Source of the DNA: JANYCO01 sp964437245
GTDB taxonomy: Bacteria > Bacteroidota > Bacteroidia > Cytophagales > Cytophagaceae
DNA length: 64,000 bases
Assembly: GCA_964437245.1 (NCBI GenBank)
Contig: CAYTGJ010000006.1
Location: 3,456-67,455, forward strand
Reading direction: 5' to 3'
In this document: piece after piece, positions 42,016-50,460 of the stretch
Position numbering within the stretch: the first letter of the stretch is position 1
Layout: each line of letters begins with the position of its first letter
The notes under the pieces: generated by a model
What the model saw: the letters and a program-made list of their open reading frames with translations, nothing else
What the model was told of the DNA's origin: nothing
Databases searched by the model: none
Position numbers and translations under genes: made by a program

Positions 42016-42836
42016 TGGCGGTTAGCAGAATAAGTGTATTAGGGTGCGGATGGCTTGGAATGCCTCTGGCAGAGGAGTTGATCCGTCAGGGGTATAAAGT
42101 GAAAGGAAGTACTACTACAGAAAGTAAGCAGAAAGAAATGTTTCAGAAAGGGATTGATCCCTATTACCTGCACCTTACTCCTATTGTGCAGGCAAGAGAT
42201 CTTAAAGGGTTTCTGGATGCCGAACTTGTCATCATTAACATCCCGCCGGGTACCCGTACCCGGTCGGCACTTTTTCATGTGGAGCAGATGCAGCACTTGC
42301 TTCCTCATCTGGAGAAAAGTTCTGCCCGGTATATTATTTACATCAGTTCCACCTCAGTATATCCAGACCTTAATCGTTCTGTAAAAGAAGAAGAGGTCGT
42401 AGACGCTGCACAGGCTGCGAATAAAACCCTGGTCACCGCAGAAACGCTGATCCGTGAGATTCCGGGTAAAGAGGTGACGGTGCTGAGGTGCGGAGGACTT
42501 ACAGGGTATGACCGGCTTCTGATCAGGCATTTTGCCGGAAGGAAAGGACTGACGACCGGAGAAGAACCGGTAAATCTGATTCACCGCGATGATGCGATCG
42601 GAATTATTATGGCGGTCATTCAGCAGGAAAAATGGGGCGAAACGTATAATGTATGTTCGCCCGAACACCCTTTGAAAAAGGATTTCTACAAGCAGCTTGC
42701 CTTACAATTCGGATTCGAGCCACCTGAATTTTTAAATACTGAAAAACAGAGTTTTAAACTGGTTTCTACCCGGAAACTGGAAACAGAACTTCAGTACATT
42801 TTTAAGTTTCCGGACCCCTATAAATACTCTTATTAG
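42015..42836 (+). CDS. NAD(P)-binding epimerase/SDR-like protein (YeeZ-like)
   Basis: 273 residues of an atypical extended SDR. ISVLGCGWLGMPLAEELIRQGY is the Rossmann loop with GxGWLG, seen in the YeeZ/COG0451 group; IINIPPGTRTRS, YIISSTSVYPDL (SxxSVY) and VTVLRCGGLTGYDR follow, and LIHRDDAIGIIMAVI is the usual later strand. It lacks the YxxxK pair in its standard form. Reaction unknown. It overlaps the DUF2461 gene by one base; lysC follows after 67 bp with its own promoter-like region. Confidence 0.8.
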   Translation: MAVSRISVLGCGWLGMPLAEELIRQGYKVKGSTTTESKQKEMFQKGIDPYYLHLTPIVQARDLKGFLDAELVIINIPPGTRTRSALFHVEQMQHLLPHLEKSSARYIIYISSTSVYPDLNRSVKEEEVVDAAQAANKTLVTAETLIREIPGKEVTVLRCGGLTGYDRLLIRHFAGRKGLTTGEEPVNLIHRDDAIGIIMAVIQQEKWGETYNVCSPEHPLKKDFYKQLALQFGFEPPEFLNTEKQSFKLVSTRKLETELQYIFKFPDPYKYSY

Positions 42837-42903
42837 AGTAATGGTATTTTGGATTAATTTATTGTAAATTTGCAGCCCTAATCATATATAAAAGTACCAA
42901 AGA

Positions 42904-44235
42904 ATGAAGGTTTTAAAATTTGGTGGAACTTCGGTTGGTAAACCGGAGAGAATGCATTCCATAGCGAAATTGATCTCCGATAAAGATCAGAAAATTGTCG
43001 TGTTATCAGCAGTGTCCGGTACCACCAATGCCTTGGTGGATATAGCGGCCAAGTTTACAAAAGGAGACAAGGCAGCAGGTCTGGAAGCCATCGACGGCCT
43101 TTTCAAACCTATGTACTATAATTTTGTCAACGATCTGTATGCGACTCCGGAGGGAAAAGAAAGAGGAAAAGAAATCATAGATTTTCATTACAATAATCTG
43201 AAAGCGTATGCCGATAAGCCTTTCGGAGAAAAAGAAACAAAAGAAGTATTGGCGGAAGGAGAACTGATCTCTACCAAGATGTTTCAGGAGTATCTGAAAG
43301 AATCCGGTTATAATTCACTGTTGCTTCCTGCCCTGGATTTCATGAAGACAGATGCAGACAGTGAGCCGATGCTGTCGTATATCGAAGAAAAGCTGACGGC
43401 CATTCTGAAGCAAAATCAGGATGTACATGTGTATATTACCCAGGGGTATATCTGCCGAAATGCCGAAGGCGAGGTAGATAATCTGAAAAGAGGAGGCTCC
43501 GACTATACAGGTACCCTGATCGGGGCAGCGATCCGTGCTACAGAGATCCAGATCTGGACAGACATAGACGGAATGCACAACAACGATCCGAGGATTGTAA
43601 AGAAAACGTTCCCGATCCCGGAAATATCGTTTGACGAAGCGGCTGAGCTGGCATATTTCGGAGCGAAAATCCTTCATCCTACCTGTATCCGTCCCGCACA
43701 TGAAAGAAAAGTACCGGTCAGACTGTTGAATACAATGCAGCCGGATCAGAAAGGTACCGTGATCACTGGTAAGCCTTCCGACCGTGAGTATACTGCCATT
43801 GCGGCCAAAGATAATATTACTGCGATTAAGATAAAATCAGGAAGAATGTTGAACGCCTACGGGTTCCTGAGAAGAATATTTGAGATTTTTGAAAAATATA
43901 AAACTTCTGTTGACATGATCACCACTTCAGAAGTAGCCGTATCTCTGACGATTGACGATGATAGGAATCTTGAAAAAATATTGACAGAGTTGAAAGAATT
44001 CTCTTCTGTGGAGATTGATCAGAATCAGACCATCGTTTGTATTGTTGGAAGTTTTGGAAAAAACAAGGTAGGTATTTCCAGTAAAATATTTGATTCGTTG
44101 GTTTCTATCCCGTTGAGAATGATCTCGTATGGCGGAAGCAACCACAATATATCAGTATTGATCAATAGTGAGCATAGAAACGAAGCATTGAATGCACTGA
44201 ACGAAGGACTGTTTCAGCCAGAGCTGGTAAAATAG
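42904..44235 (+). CDS. lysC: Aspartate kinase
   Basis: 443 residues. It phosphorylates L-aspartate, the first step to lysine, threonine, methionine and diaminopimelate. MKVLKFGGTSVGKPERM is the kinase signature, ITQGYICRNAEGEVDNLKRGGSDYTGTLIGAAI holds the Gly-Ser-Asp-Tyr active loop, and IWTDIDGMHNNDPRIVKKT follows. Two ACT domains at the C-terminus (about 300-440: AIKIKSGRMLNAYGFLRRIFEIFEKYK and IVCIVGSFGKNKVGISSKIF) allow end-product inhibition. Not fused to homoserine dehydrogenase. A -7-like box, TAAATTTG, is at 42865-42872. The function links it to lysA at 14914 but the genes are not together. Confidence 0.92.
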   Translation: MKVLKFGGTSVGKPERMHSIAKLISDKDQKIVVLSAVSGTTNALVDIAAKFTKGDKAAGLEAIDGLFKPMYYNFVNDLYATPEGKERGKEIIDFHYNNLKAYADKPFGEKETKEVLAEGELISTKMFQEYLKESGYNSLLLPALDFMKTDADSEPMLSYIEEKLTAILKQNQDVHVYITQGYICRNAEGEVDNLKRGGSDYTGTLIGAAIRATEIQIWTDIDGMHNNDPRIVKKTFPIPEISFDEAAELAYFGAKILHPTCIRPAHERKVPVRLLNTMQPDQKGTVITGKPSDREYTAIAAKDNITAIKIKSGRMLNAYGFLRRIFEIFEKYKTSVDMITTSEVAVSLTIDDDRNLEKILTELKEFSSVEIDQNQTIVCIVGSFGKNKVGISSKIFDSLVSIPLRMISYGGSNHNISVLINSEHRNEALNALNEGLFQPELVK

Positions 44236-44540
44236 TACTACCGTTTCACAATCTGAAATTAAAAGGCCGTTCGGGAATGCCGGAGCGGCCTTTTAATTTT
44301 AGGATTAAATTTCCTGTTCACTGTGTGGGTTGAAAAAAAATTATTTTCTGTCTACAAACCAACAAGATCATTTCAGTAGTACAATGGAGATGTTTTATTA
44401 TAAAAATCTTCAAAAAAGTCCTATTTTTGATCAGGGGAAACAAAAAAGTAGTTCATAATCCTAAACCTGAATTATGTACAGTAAAATAAAAGATACCCCA
44501 TATTGTACTTTATTTGTAACCAATAAACCATAAATTACTC
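44236..44540. other. Intergenic region lysC-gdhA
   Basis: 305 bp. It opens with a strong terminator at 44256-44299 (AAATTAAAAGGCCG / CGGCCTTTTAATTTT). The remainder is AT-rich and holds the gdhA promoter area; no gene or riboswitch was seen. Confidence 0.6.
44256..44299 (+). terminator. Terminator of lysC
   Basis: A 14-bp stem with GGCCG/CGGCC core and A/T flanks, 20 bp past the stop. Confidence 0.9.
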
Positions 44541-45869
44541 TTGAACATAATTGAGATCATTAAAGAAAAAAATCCGGGCGAATCGGAATTTTTGCAAGCA
44601 GTACACGAGGTAGCGGAATATATCATACCGTTTATTGAAAAAAATCCTAAGTACCAAAAATATAAAATATTCGAACGTATCGCAGAGCCGGAACGGGTAA
44701 TTATTTTTCGTGTTCCCTGGGTAGACGATTCCGGAGAGATTCAGGTAAACAGAGGTTACAGAATACAGATGAATTCTGCCATTGGTCCTTACAAAGGCGG
44801 TCTGCGTTTTCATCCTTCAGTGACGTTGGGCGTTTTGAAATTTTTGGCTTTTGAGCAAACCTTTAAAAACAGCTTGACCGGCCTGCCTATGGGCGGAGGA
44901 AAAGGCGGATCAGATTTTGACCCGAAAGGGAAATCAGACAATGAAGTAATGCGTTTCTGTCAAAGCTTTATGACAGAGCTTTATCGCCATGTTGGCCCTG
45001 ACCTGGATGTGCCGGCAGGAGACATTGGTGTGGGGAAACGTGAAGTAGGTTATATGTTCGGACAATACAAGCGTATCCGGAATGAGTTTACCGGCGTGTT
45101 AACCGGTAAAGGTTTTGAATGGGGAGGCAGTAGAATAAGACCGGAAGCTACCGGTTACGGCCTTATTTATTTCGTTCAGGAGGTATTTAAAACACAGGGA
45201 GAAAGTCTTGAAGGGAAAATCGTAACGATTTCGGGTTCCGGCAATGTAGCCCAGTTTGCCGCCGAAAAAAGTATTCAGTGCGGAGCTAAGGTGGTCACGA
45301 TGTCTGATTCTAATGGATTCATATACGATGAATCCGGAATAACTCTTGAGAAGCTTGCTTTTATAACAGAGCTGAAAGAAGTCAAAAGAGGCAGAATTAA
45401 AGAATACGTTGACCGGTATCCTGAAGCCAGGTTCTTTGAAAATAAAAAACCGTGGAGTATTAAATGTGACATCGCCCTGCCTTGTGCTACACAAAATGAG
45501 CTTGGCGGTGAAGATGCAAGACTATTAGTGGCAAATGGCTGTAAATATATTGCCGAAGGAGCTAACATGCCAAGCACTACAGAAGCGATTGCCGTGTTCA
45601 ATAAAGCAAAAGTTTATTATGTGCCCGGCAAAGCTGCCAACGCAGGAGGAGTAGCTGTTTCCGGTCTTGAAATGACACAGAACTCTTTACGATATGCCTG
45701 GTTTAAAGAAAAAGTAGACGACAGGTTACGTGTCATCATCAAGGGGATCCACGATACATGTGTGTTGTATGGCAAAGAAGAAGACGGGCACATCAACTAT
45801 GAAAAAGGCGCTAATATCGGAGGCTTTGTAAAAGTGGCCGATGCTATGATCGATCAGGGGGTTGTGTAA
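44541..45869 (+). CDS. gdhA: NADP-type glutamate dehydrogenase
   Basis: 442 residues, hexameric class I GDH that aminates 2-oxoglutarate. Motifs: NRGYRIQMNSAIGPYKGGLRFHPSV (substrate and 2-oxoglutarate binding), TGLPMGGGKGGSDFDPKGKS with catalytic Lys121, DVPAGDIGVGKREVGYMFGQYK, ATGYGLIYFVQE, and the dinucleotide loop VTISGSGNVAQFAAEK. The pattern GGSDFDPKGKSDNEVMRFCQSF is that of NADP-dependent biosynthetic enzymes. The start is TTG at 44541; the family's N-terminal helix begins there and no ATG is suitable. It ends in a very long perfect hairpin (45876-45940). Confidence 0.92.
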   Translation: MNIIEIIKEKNPGESEFLQAVHEVAEYIIPFIEKNPKYQKYKIFERIAEPERVIIFRVPWVDDSGEIQVNRGYRIQMNSAIGPYKGGLRFHPSVTLGVLKFLAFEQTFKNSLTGLPMGGGKGGSDFDPKGKSDNEVMRFCQSFMTELYRHVGPDLDVPAGDIGVGKREVGYMFGQYKRIRNEFTGVLTGKGFEWGGSRIRPEATGYGLIYFVQEVFKTQGESLEGKIVTISGSGNVAQFAAEKSIQCGAKVVTMSDSNGFIYDESGITLEKLAFITELKEVKRGRIKEYVDRYPEARFFENKKPWSIKCDIALPCATQNELGGEDARLLVANGCKYIAEGANMPSTTEAIAVFNKAKVYYVPGKAANAGGVAVSGLEMTQNSLRYAWFKEKVDDRLRVIIKGIHDTCVLYGKEEDGHINYEKGANIGGFVKVADAMIDQGVV

Positions 45870-45875
45870 ATTTTT

Positions 45876-45940
45876 TCTCTGATCATTATCTTCTCTTTGT
45901 TCTATAGTAGACAAAACAAAGAGAAGATAATGATCAGAGA
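45876..45940 (+). terminator. 26-bp perfect hairpin after gdhA
   Basis: Arms 45876-45901 and 45915-45940 are exact reverse complements, 13-nt loop, T tract after (TTCTTTCT). It begins 7 bp past the gdhA stop. A terminator by position, but with an uncommonly long stem. Confidence 0.75.
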
Positions 45941-46041
45941 TTCTTTCTATACTCGGATATCTTTTTCGAATCTTAGGCAGATAATCCGTGAGGGCTTTAG
46001 GAGGACATTAAACGGTAATGTTCCGTTCCAATAATTAAATC

Positions 46042-46782
46042 ATGAGTAACAAGGTCTTACATATTACGTTTTCCCTATGTTGTTTTCTGCTCTACAACTC
46101 ATGCAGTAAAGATAAAACCTTTGATTGTCTGAAAAGCACGGGAAAAGTAAAAAAGGAAGAACGTTATTTTTCGGGTGTCCGGTCTATCAGGCTGGAGGAT
46201 AATGTTAACTTGTTCCTGATGCAGAGCATGGACGGGAAAATCGTTGTAGAGGCAGGAGAGAACCTTTTGCCTAAAATAGTTTCCGAACAGCAGGGTGAAA
46301 CGATCAGCATCCGGAATGAAAACAAATGCAATTGGGTAAGAAGTTATGATGTTCCGGTCAATGTGTATGTAGGGGTAGACAGGATCAAAAAAATAGCCCA
46401 GTCCGGATATGGGACTATTCGTAATGGTGAAACGATACAAACGGATACGCTCCGGATCAATTCCGAAACTGCAGGAGTGATCGAGCTGAGTATAGATGCC
46501 GTTTATTTCGGGTTTGTAGCCGATGATAAGTCAAGCTATAAGGTAAGCGGGGCGATCAATGAAGTGGCCGGTGCGGCTTTCAAAAATGCTTCTGTCAATA
46601 CAGAAAACGCAACGGTCAGCCAATACGGTATTTCCAACTATTCTATCCTGGATGTACGTATATACTGTGAAGGATCTCTTCATATGGATATCGCCGGGGA
46701 GGGGAATATTATATGCAAAGGAAACCCTCAGTCCATTGAATACCGATCGGTAAAAGGAACAGGCAAACTGATTTTACTGTAG
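46042..46782 (+). CDS. DUF2807 (head GIN domain) lipoprotein
   Basis: 246 residues. Lipoprotein signal (VLHITFSLCCFLLYNSC). The mature part is a right-handed beta-structure, DUF2807: YFSGVRSIRLEDNVNLFLMQS, GKIVVEAGENLLPKIV, YDVPVNVYVGVDRIKKIAQSGYGTI, and repeated strands ending RSVKGTGKLILL. These proteins are called putative auto-transporter adhesin / head GIN domain; the role is unproven. The next gene starts 7 bp downstream, so they are co-expressed. Confidence 0.8.
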   Translation: MSNKVLHITFSLCCFLLYNSCSKDKTFDCLKSTGKVKKEERYFSGVRSIRLEDNVNLFLMQSMDGKIVVEAGENLLPKIVSEQQGETISIRNENKCNWVRSYDVPVNVYVGVDRIKKIAQSGYGTIRNGETIQTDTLRINSETAGVIELSIDAVYFGFVADDKSSYKVSGAINEVAGAAFKNASVNTENATVSQYGISNYSILDVRIYCEGSLHMDIAGEGNIICKGNPQSIEYRSVKGTGKLILL

Positions 46783-46789
46783 CACACAG

Positions 46790-48370
46790 ATGAAACTAAC
46801 CTCCATCGCGAAGGTTTTGGAAAGCAAAGCGCTTTTCTACCTGGTATTAGGGATAAATATTGTTTATATATGTTCGGTCACGTTTATACCTTCTATGGAT
46901 GGGCCTGCTCACTTGTACAATTCAACAGTACTGAGCTATTTGCTGGCGGGAGATGATTTCCTGAAGGAGTATTACAGCATTAATACGATCCCTATACCGA
47001 ACTGGATAAGCCATGCGTTGTTGACCTTTCTGCGAACTCTCTTTCCCGCATCTGTCGCAGAGAAGACGCTGCATATACTGTATGTAGCCGGAATGGCGGT
47101 CTCTTTCCGTTGTCTTATAAAAAAAATAAATCCTGCAAATAGTTCGTTGAGTATTTTTATTTTCCCATTCATATATTCATTTCTGTTTCGTCTGGGGTTT
47201 TATAATTTCTGTATCTCTTTTATATTTTTCTTCAGCGCTCTTTATGTGTGGTACAAATGCCGGTCGGCACCCGGGTTTCTAAACTATCTTGTATTAAGTA
47301 TTCTTTTTACGGCTACTTATTTTTCCAATATATTAATGTTTGCTTTTCTGGGTACGGTATTAGGGACTTTTGTTTTGGGTGAAGCTTATCAGCGTTATGT
47401 CAGGAAGGAAAGTGGGTTGTCTATAGCGAAGAAAGAGGGGGCACAAATGCTGTGGTTATTTCTAACAGGTCTCCCGGGACTTGTTTTCTCATGGGTGTTT
47501 TATAGTGCTATACAGTTCCCCTCCTCTGATTATACCCTTCCCGCAATGGAATTGTTAAAATGGATATATGATGCGCGGCCTTTTATTGTATACAACTATT
47601 CAAGAGAGAAGATCATAACCATCCAGATGCTTGTATTGTTGTGCATACTGTGGGGAATAGGATTCTATCATAGACGCAAAGAACATCAAGCGGGTCTTTT
47701 TAAGATAAATGGAGTAATTGATTTGTTGATCCTCCCGCTTATTTTGTCGATGAGCTTATTATTTGTTACCTCAAGTGGTTCCAGTGCAGGGATGATGTCG
47801 GACCGGTATTGCCTGATGGCCTATATGTTCGGACTCCTTTGGGTCCTGGCCCGGTCTGTACCGCACAAATACAATTTTATTTTTATTGCTTATATCCTGG
47901 TGCTGCACTTTGGGTTACTGACCAGGCATTACAGAAAAATAGAAGAGATGAATGCTCGTGCAGAGGCGATCCATCAGACCAGTGTATACATTGAAGCAAA
48001 AAGCGTAGTACTTCCGGTGAACCTGTCGGATGAGTGGCTTGAAATTCATTTTTCCAATTATCTGGGGGTTGACAAGCCGATGGTGCTGTTGGAAAACTAT
48101 GAAGCAGGAGTGGGATGGTTTCCCTTGAAGTGGAACCGGCAGGATATTCCTGATCTGTATGCAGGAGAGCAGAATGCCGTTGGGAAAATAGGATGGATCA
48201 ACAATCCTGAATCACCGGAAAAAAAGCAGATAGATTATATGGTGTTGTATGGAGATACCAACAAGATCCATGAGGAAGAGTATGCCGGGTTGAAAAATAT
48301 TTTACGGACATCCTATACAAAAATCCATACCTCACAGGATGGATATGTGGTAGTGTACAAGAAAAATTAA
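46790..48370 (+). CDS. Polytopic membrane protein, GT-C-like
   Basis: 526 residues with about eleven membrane helices (for example ALFYLVLGINIVYICSVTFI, LSIFIFPFIYSFLFRLGFYN, LSILFTATYFSNILMFAFLG, MLWLFLTGLPGLVFSWVFYS, DLLILPLILSMSLLFVT, YNFIFIAYILVLHFGLLT) and a soluble C-terminal tail of about 130 residues. The first loop has SMDGPAHLYNS, placed like the acidic first-loop motif of GT-C glycosyltransferases (Dol-P-sugar or lipid-linked sugar type). It may be a glycosyltransferase or oligosaccharide-handling protein; this is inference only. Co-transcribed with the DUF2807 lipoprotein. Confidence 0.55.
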   Translation: MKLTSIAKVLESKALFYLVLGINIVYICSVTFIPSMDGPAHLYNSTVLSYLLAGDDFLKEYYSINTIPIPNWISHALLTFLRTLFPASVAEKTLHILYVAGMAVSFRCLIKKINPANSSLSIFIFPFIYSFLFRLGFYNFCISFIFFFSALYVWYKCRSAPGFLNYLVLSILFTATYFSNILMFAFLGTVLGTFVLGEAYQRYVRKESGLSIAKKEGAQMLWLFLTGLPGLVFSWVFYSAIQFPSSDYTLPAMELLKWIYDARPFIVYNYSREKIITIQMLVLLCILWGIGFYHRRKEHQAGLFKINGVIDLLILPLILSMSLLFVTSSGSSAGMMSDRYCLMAYMFGLLWVLARSVPHKYNFIFIAYILVLHFGLLTRHYRKIEEMNARAEAIHQTSVYIEAKSVVLPVNLSDEWLEIHFSNYLGVDKPMVLLENYEAGVGWFPLKWNRQDIPDLYAGEQNAVGKIGWINNPESPEKKQIDYMVLYGDTNKIHEEEYAGLKNILRTSYTKIHTSQDGYVVVYKKN

Positions 48371-48490
48371 ATGTCTGGCGCAGGAAGTAGGATAGAAGAA
48401 GATGAAATACTTTAGTAGAGGAATGTAAAAGAATAGTTGATACTCCGGGAAGAGGGTGTTTTTTAAATCCTGATTTTTAGCGGTTGTAGT

Positions 48491-50200
48491 ATGAGCAGGA
48501 AAATTAGTTTTGTATCTTACCGGATGGCTAAAAAGAGTAAAATCAATTTTTCAAAAGAAGAGGTCTTCTCTATCCTCCAGCGTAATCAGCTTCCGGAAGT
48601 AGAAAAATCACTGGAGGATCTGAAACGCTATTTGGTGTCGGTATACAAAGAAGAGGAAGATCCGCTGGCAGAACTGTTTGAGGTCAGCCCGGAGGAAGAG
48701 AGCGTAACAGCGATCCCTTTGCTGGATACTGTACTCCAAAACCATTGTACGGAGCTGTCTGTAGCAGCATTGTTGAATGTCTTTTCCCTGACCTTGCAGG
48801 ATGTGCATCACAACTACCGAGCTTGCCTCATGGTGGTGGGAGAACTGATACTGCGAAAAGACGTACAGGCACAAACGGAAATAGCGAAGCTTTTTCATAA
48901 AGCTTGCCGGTTTTATGAACCCGGTCACCGTTACATGACGGAAACAGTGATGGATCAACTGATCACGGTATACTTCCCCCGGTTTGAGTCTCCGGCCTTG
49001 TTTCAGCTATTGTCCCGGATGTCGTACGACCATCTGAAGCTCGATTGGCTGGACCGCCTTTTTGTGCCTGCCTTGCATCGTACCAATGAAAAAAAATGGC
49101 AAAAGAAAATCCTGGATCTTTTGTTTGACTACCGGAAAACTTTTCTGCCGTATACCGGAGTAGCTTATTTTGATGAACTGCTGAATGAGATCACCGGAGA
49201 GGCTTCTCCGGAGCTGAAGAAGCTCATCCAGAATGCTCTTGAAAAATCAGGAGAAGAGGATGCATTTGTAAAGCGGATGGGAAATATCGGGGTGGAAAAT
49301 ATTCCGGAAGTGCTTGAGCTGCTCCCTTCCATGAGTCCGGAAATGTGGAGTACGTATAAAGGAAAGATCTCGGATGCACTCTGCCGGTTATCTCTGCCGG
49401 ATCAGGTTATAAACCAGGCACTGGAAGTACTGCTTGAAAAAAGAGAAGATAAGCAGGTGGTGCGTATCCTATATTATCGCTGGCACGATTCAGGCGAATA
49501 TGAAAAAATTCTGACACTCTGCCGTGACAAGCTTCGGGAAGATCCTGAAAGGGGCCTTCCTATTATACAAGAGCTCATGATAAGAGCACTGGAAGACGGT
49601 GCTGCTCCGGAGACGTTAGGAATTTATCGGGAATTTCTGAGCGAATTGGGGATGAAGGGAAATGAAGTGTATCAAAAGGAAATACAATGGTTGCTGGCTA
49701 CATTTCTGAGCCGGGGAGAAGAAGACCCGGAAGAATATGATCCCTGGTTTGAAAAACTGGAATGGTTGGTAAACCAGTCAGACGGGGAGATCCATATAAA
49801 CCTTGGGATGTTTGTCTCGGATATGTGGGACTGTGCCAGTGAGGAAGAATATGGGAGAGTGAAACGGGTTTTCAACCTGGGATACCCCCGCATCCGGGAA
49901 ACCTGCGACCAGTATATATTGTCGCTAACTGCTGTGGCTGCCATAGAGCTGGGAGATCAGGAACTATATGAAAAAGTACTCCGGGAAGCTTCGTCCCAGC
50001 CAGGTATCGAGGAGCCTTTGCTGGCATTTAATCTTGCCTGCGGAGGAGCGGTATTTAAAGAAAAGGAGTTATTACTGAACTATACTCAAAAAGCCATAGA
50101 GCTGGGGAAAACCCGGCAGGAGTTTTTACATGATAGTAATTTCAAAGCATATCAAAACGATCAGGAATTTATAGCATTGCTGGACCGTGCCGGGGAATAA
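48491..50200 (+). CDS. Large helical-repeat protein
   Basis: 569 residues, no signal, almost wholly helical and acidic (SLEDLKRYLVSVYKEEEDP, ELPSMSPEMWSTYKGKIS, KQVVRILYYRWHDSGEYEKIL). The pairs of antiparallel helices suggest HEAT/TPR repeats. The last 45 residues, LLNYTQKAIELGKTRQEFLHD then NFKAYQNDQEFIALLDRAG, match the TPR-end motif (xxAIExGxxxxxxxxDxxFxxxxxxxxFxxLL). No catalytic motif. Start at 48491; an ATG at 48524 (MAKKSKINF) is an alternative. A scaffold role is likely but not shown. Confidence 0.6.
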   Translation: MSRKISFVSYRMAKKSKINFSKEEVFSILQRNQLPEVEKSLEDLKRYLVSVYKEEEDPLAELFEVSPEEESVTAIPLLDTVLQNHCTELSVAALLNVFSLTLQDVHHNYRACLMVVGELILRKDVQAQTEIAKLFHKACRFYEPGHRYMTETVMDQLITVYFPRFESPALFQLLSRMSYDHLKLDWLDRLFVPALHRTNEKKWQKKILDLLFDYRKTFLPYTGVAYFDELLNEITGEASPELKKLIQNALEKSGEEDAFVKRMGNIGVENIPEVLELLPSMSPEMWSTYKGKISDALCRLSLPDQVINQALEVLLEKREDKQVVRILYYRWHDSGEYEKILTLCRDKLREDPERGLPIIQELMIRALEDGAAPETLGIYREFLSELGMKGNEVYQKEIQWLLATFLSRGEEDPEEYDPWFEKLEWLVNQSDGEIHINLGMFVSDMWDCASEEEYGRVKRVFNLGYPRIRETCDQYILSLTAVAAIELGDQELYEKVLREASSQPGIEEPLLAFNLACGGAVFKEKELLLNYTQKAIELGKTRQEFLHDSNFKAYQNDQEFIALLDRAGE

Positions 50201-50397
50201 AACAGCTTGATTGTGGGTAGTATAGTAGCAGGGAAGAAATTAATTGGCTTAGGTTCTCCTGAAAATTTCAGCTTTCGTTTGTGTCTCACAAACGACCCTG
50301 GTGAGTTGATAGATTAAAGCATATTATTACCTGTCCTATTTGTTTCTCTAAATTTCCGTAAGGTTTATGTTGTCTTAAATCAGCGATCTTGTATCTT

Positions 50398-50444
50398 AAA
50401 AAAAAACACAGCGATTAGCCAGAGGTTAATCGCTGTGTTTTTTT
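50398..50444. terminator. Bidirectional terminator
   Basis: AAAAAACACAGCGATTA and TAATCGCTGTGTTTTTT pair around a 9-nt loop, with A/T runs on both sides, between convergent genes. Confidence 0.85.
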
Positions 50445-50460
50445 AAGTACGTATGAATTT

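Noticed and set aside
42844..42872. Canonical -33/-7 promoter pair before lysC and nadC
   Set aside because: The TAnnTTTG box is present, but the nearest TTTG lies only 12-13 nt upstream, too near for the usual -33 element, so only the -7 box is mentioned.
42837..42903. Lysine riboswitch before lysC, or before lysA (14703-14913)
   Set aside because: Neither leader is long or structured enough, and no conserved lysine-riboswitch core was seen.
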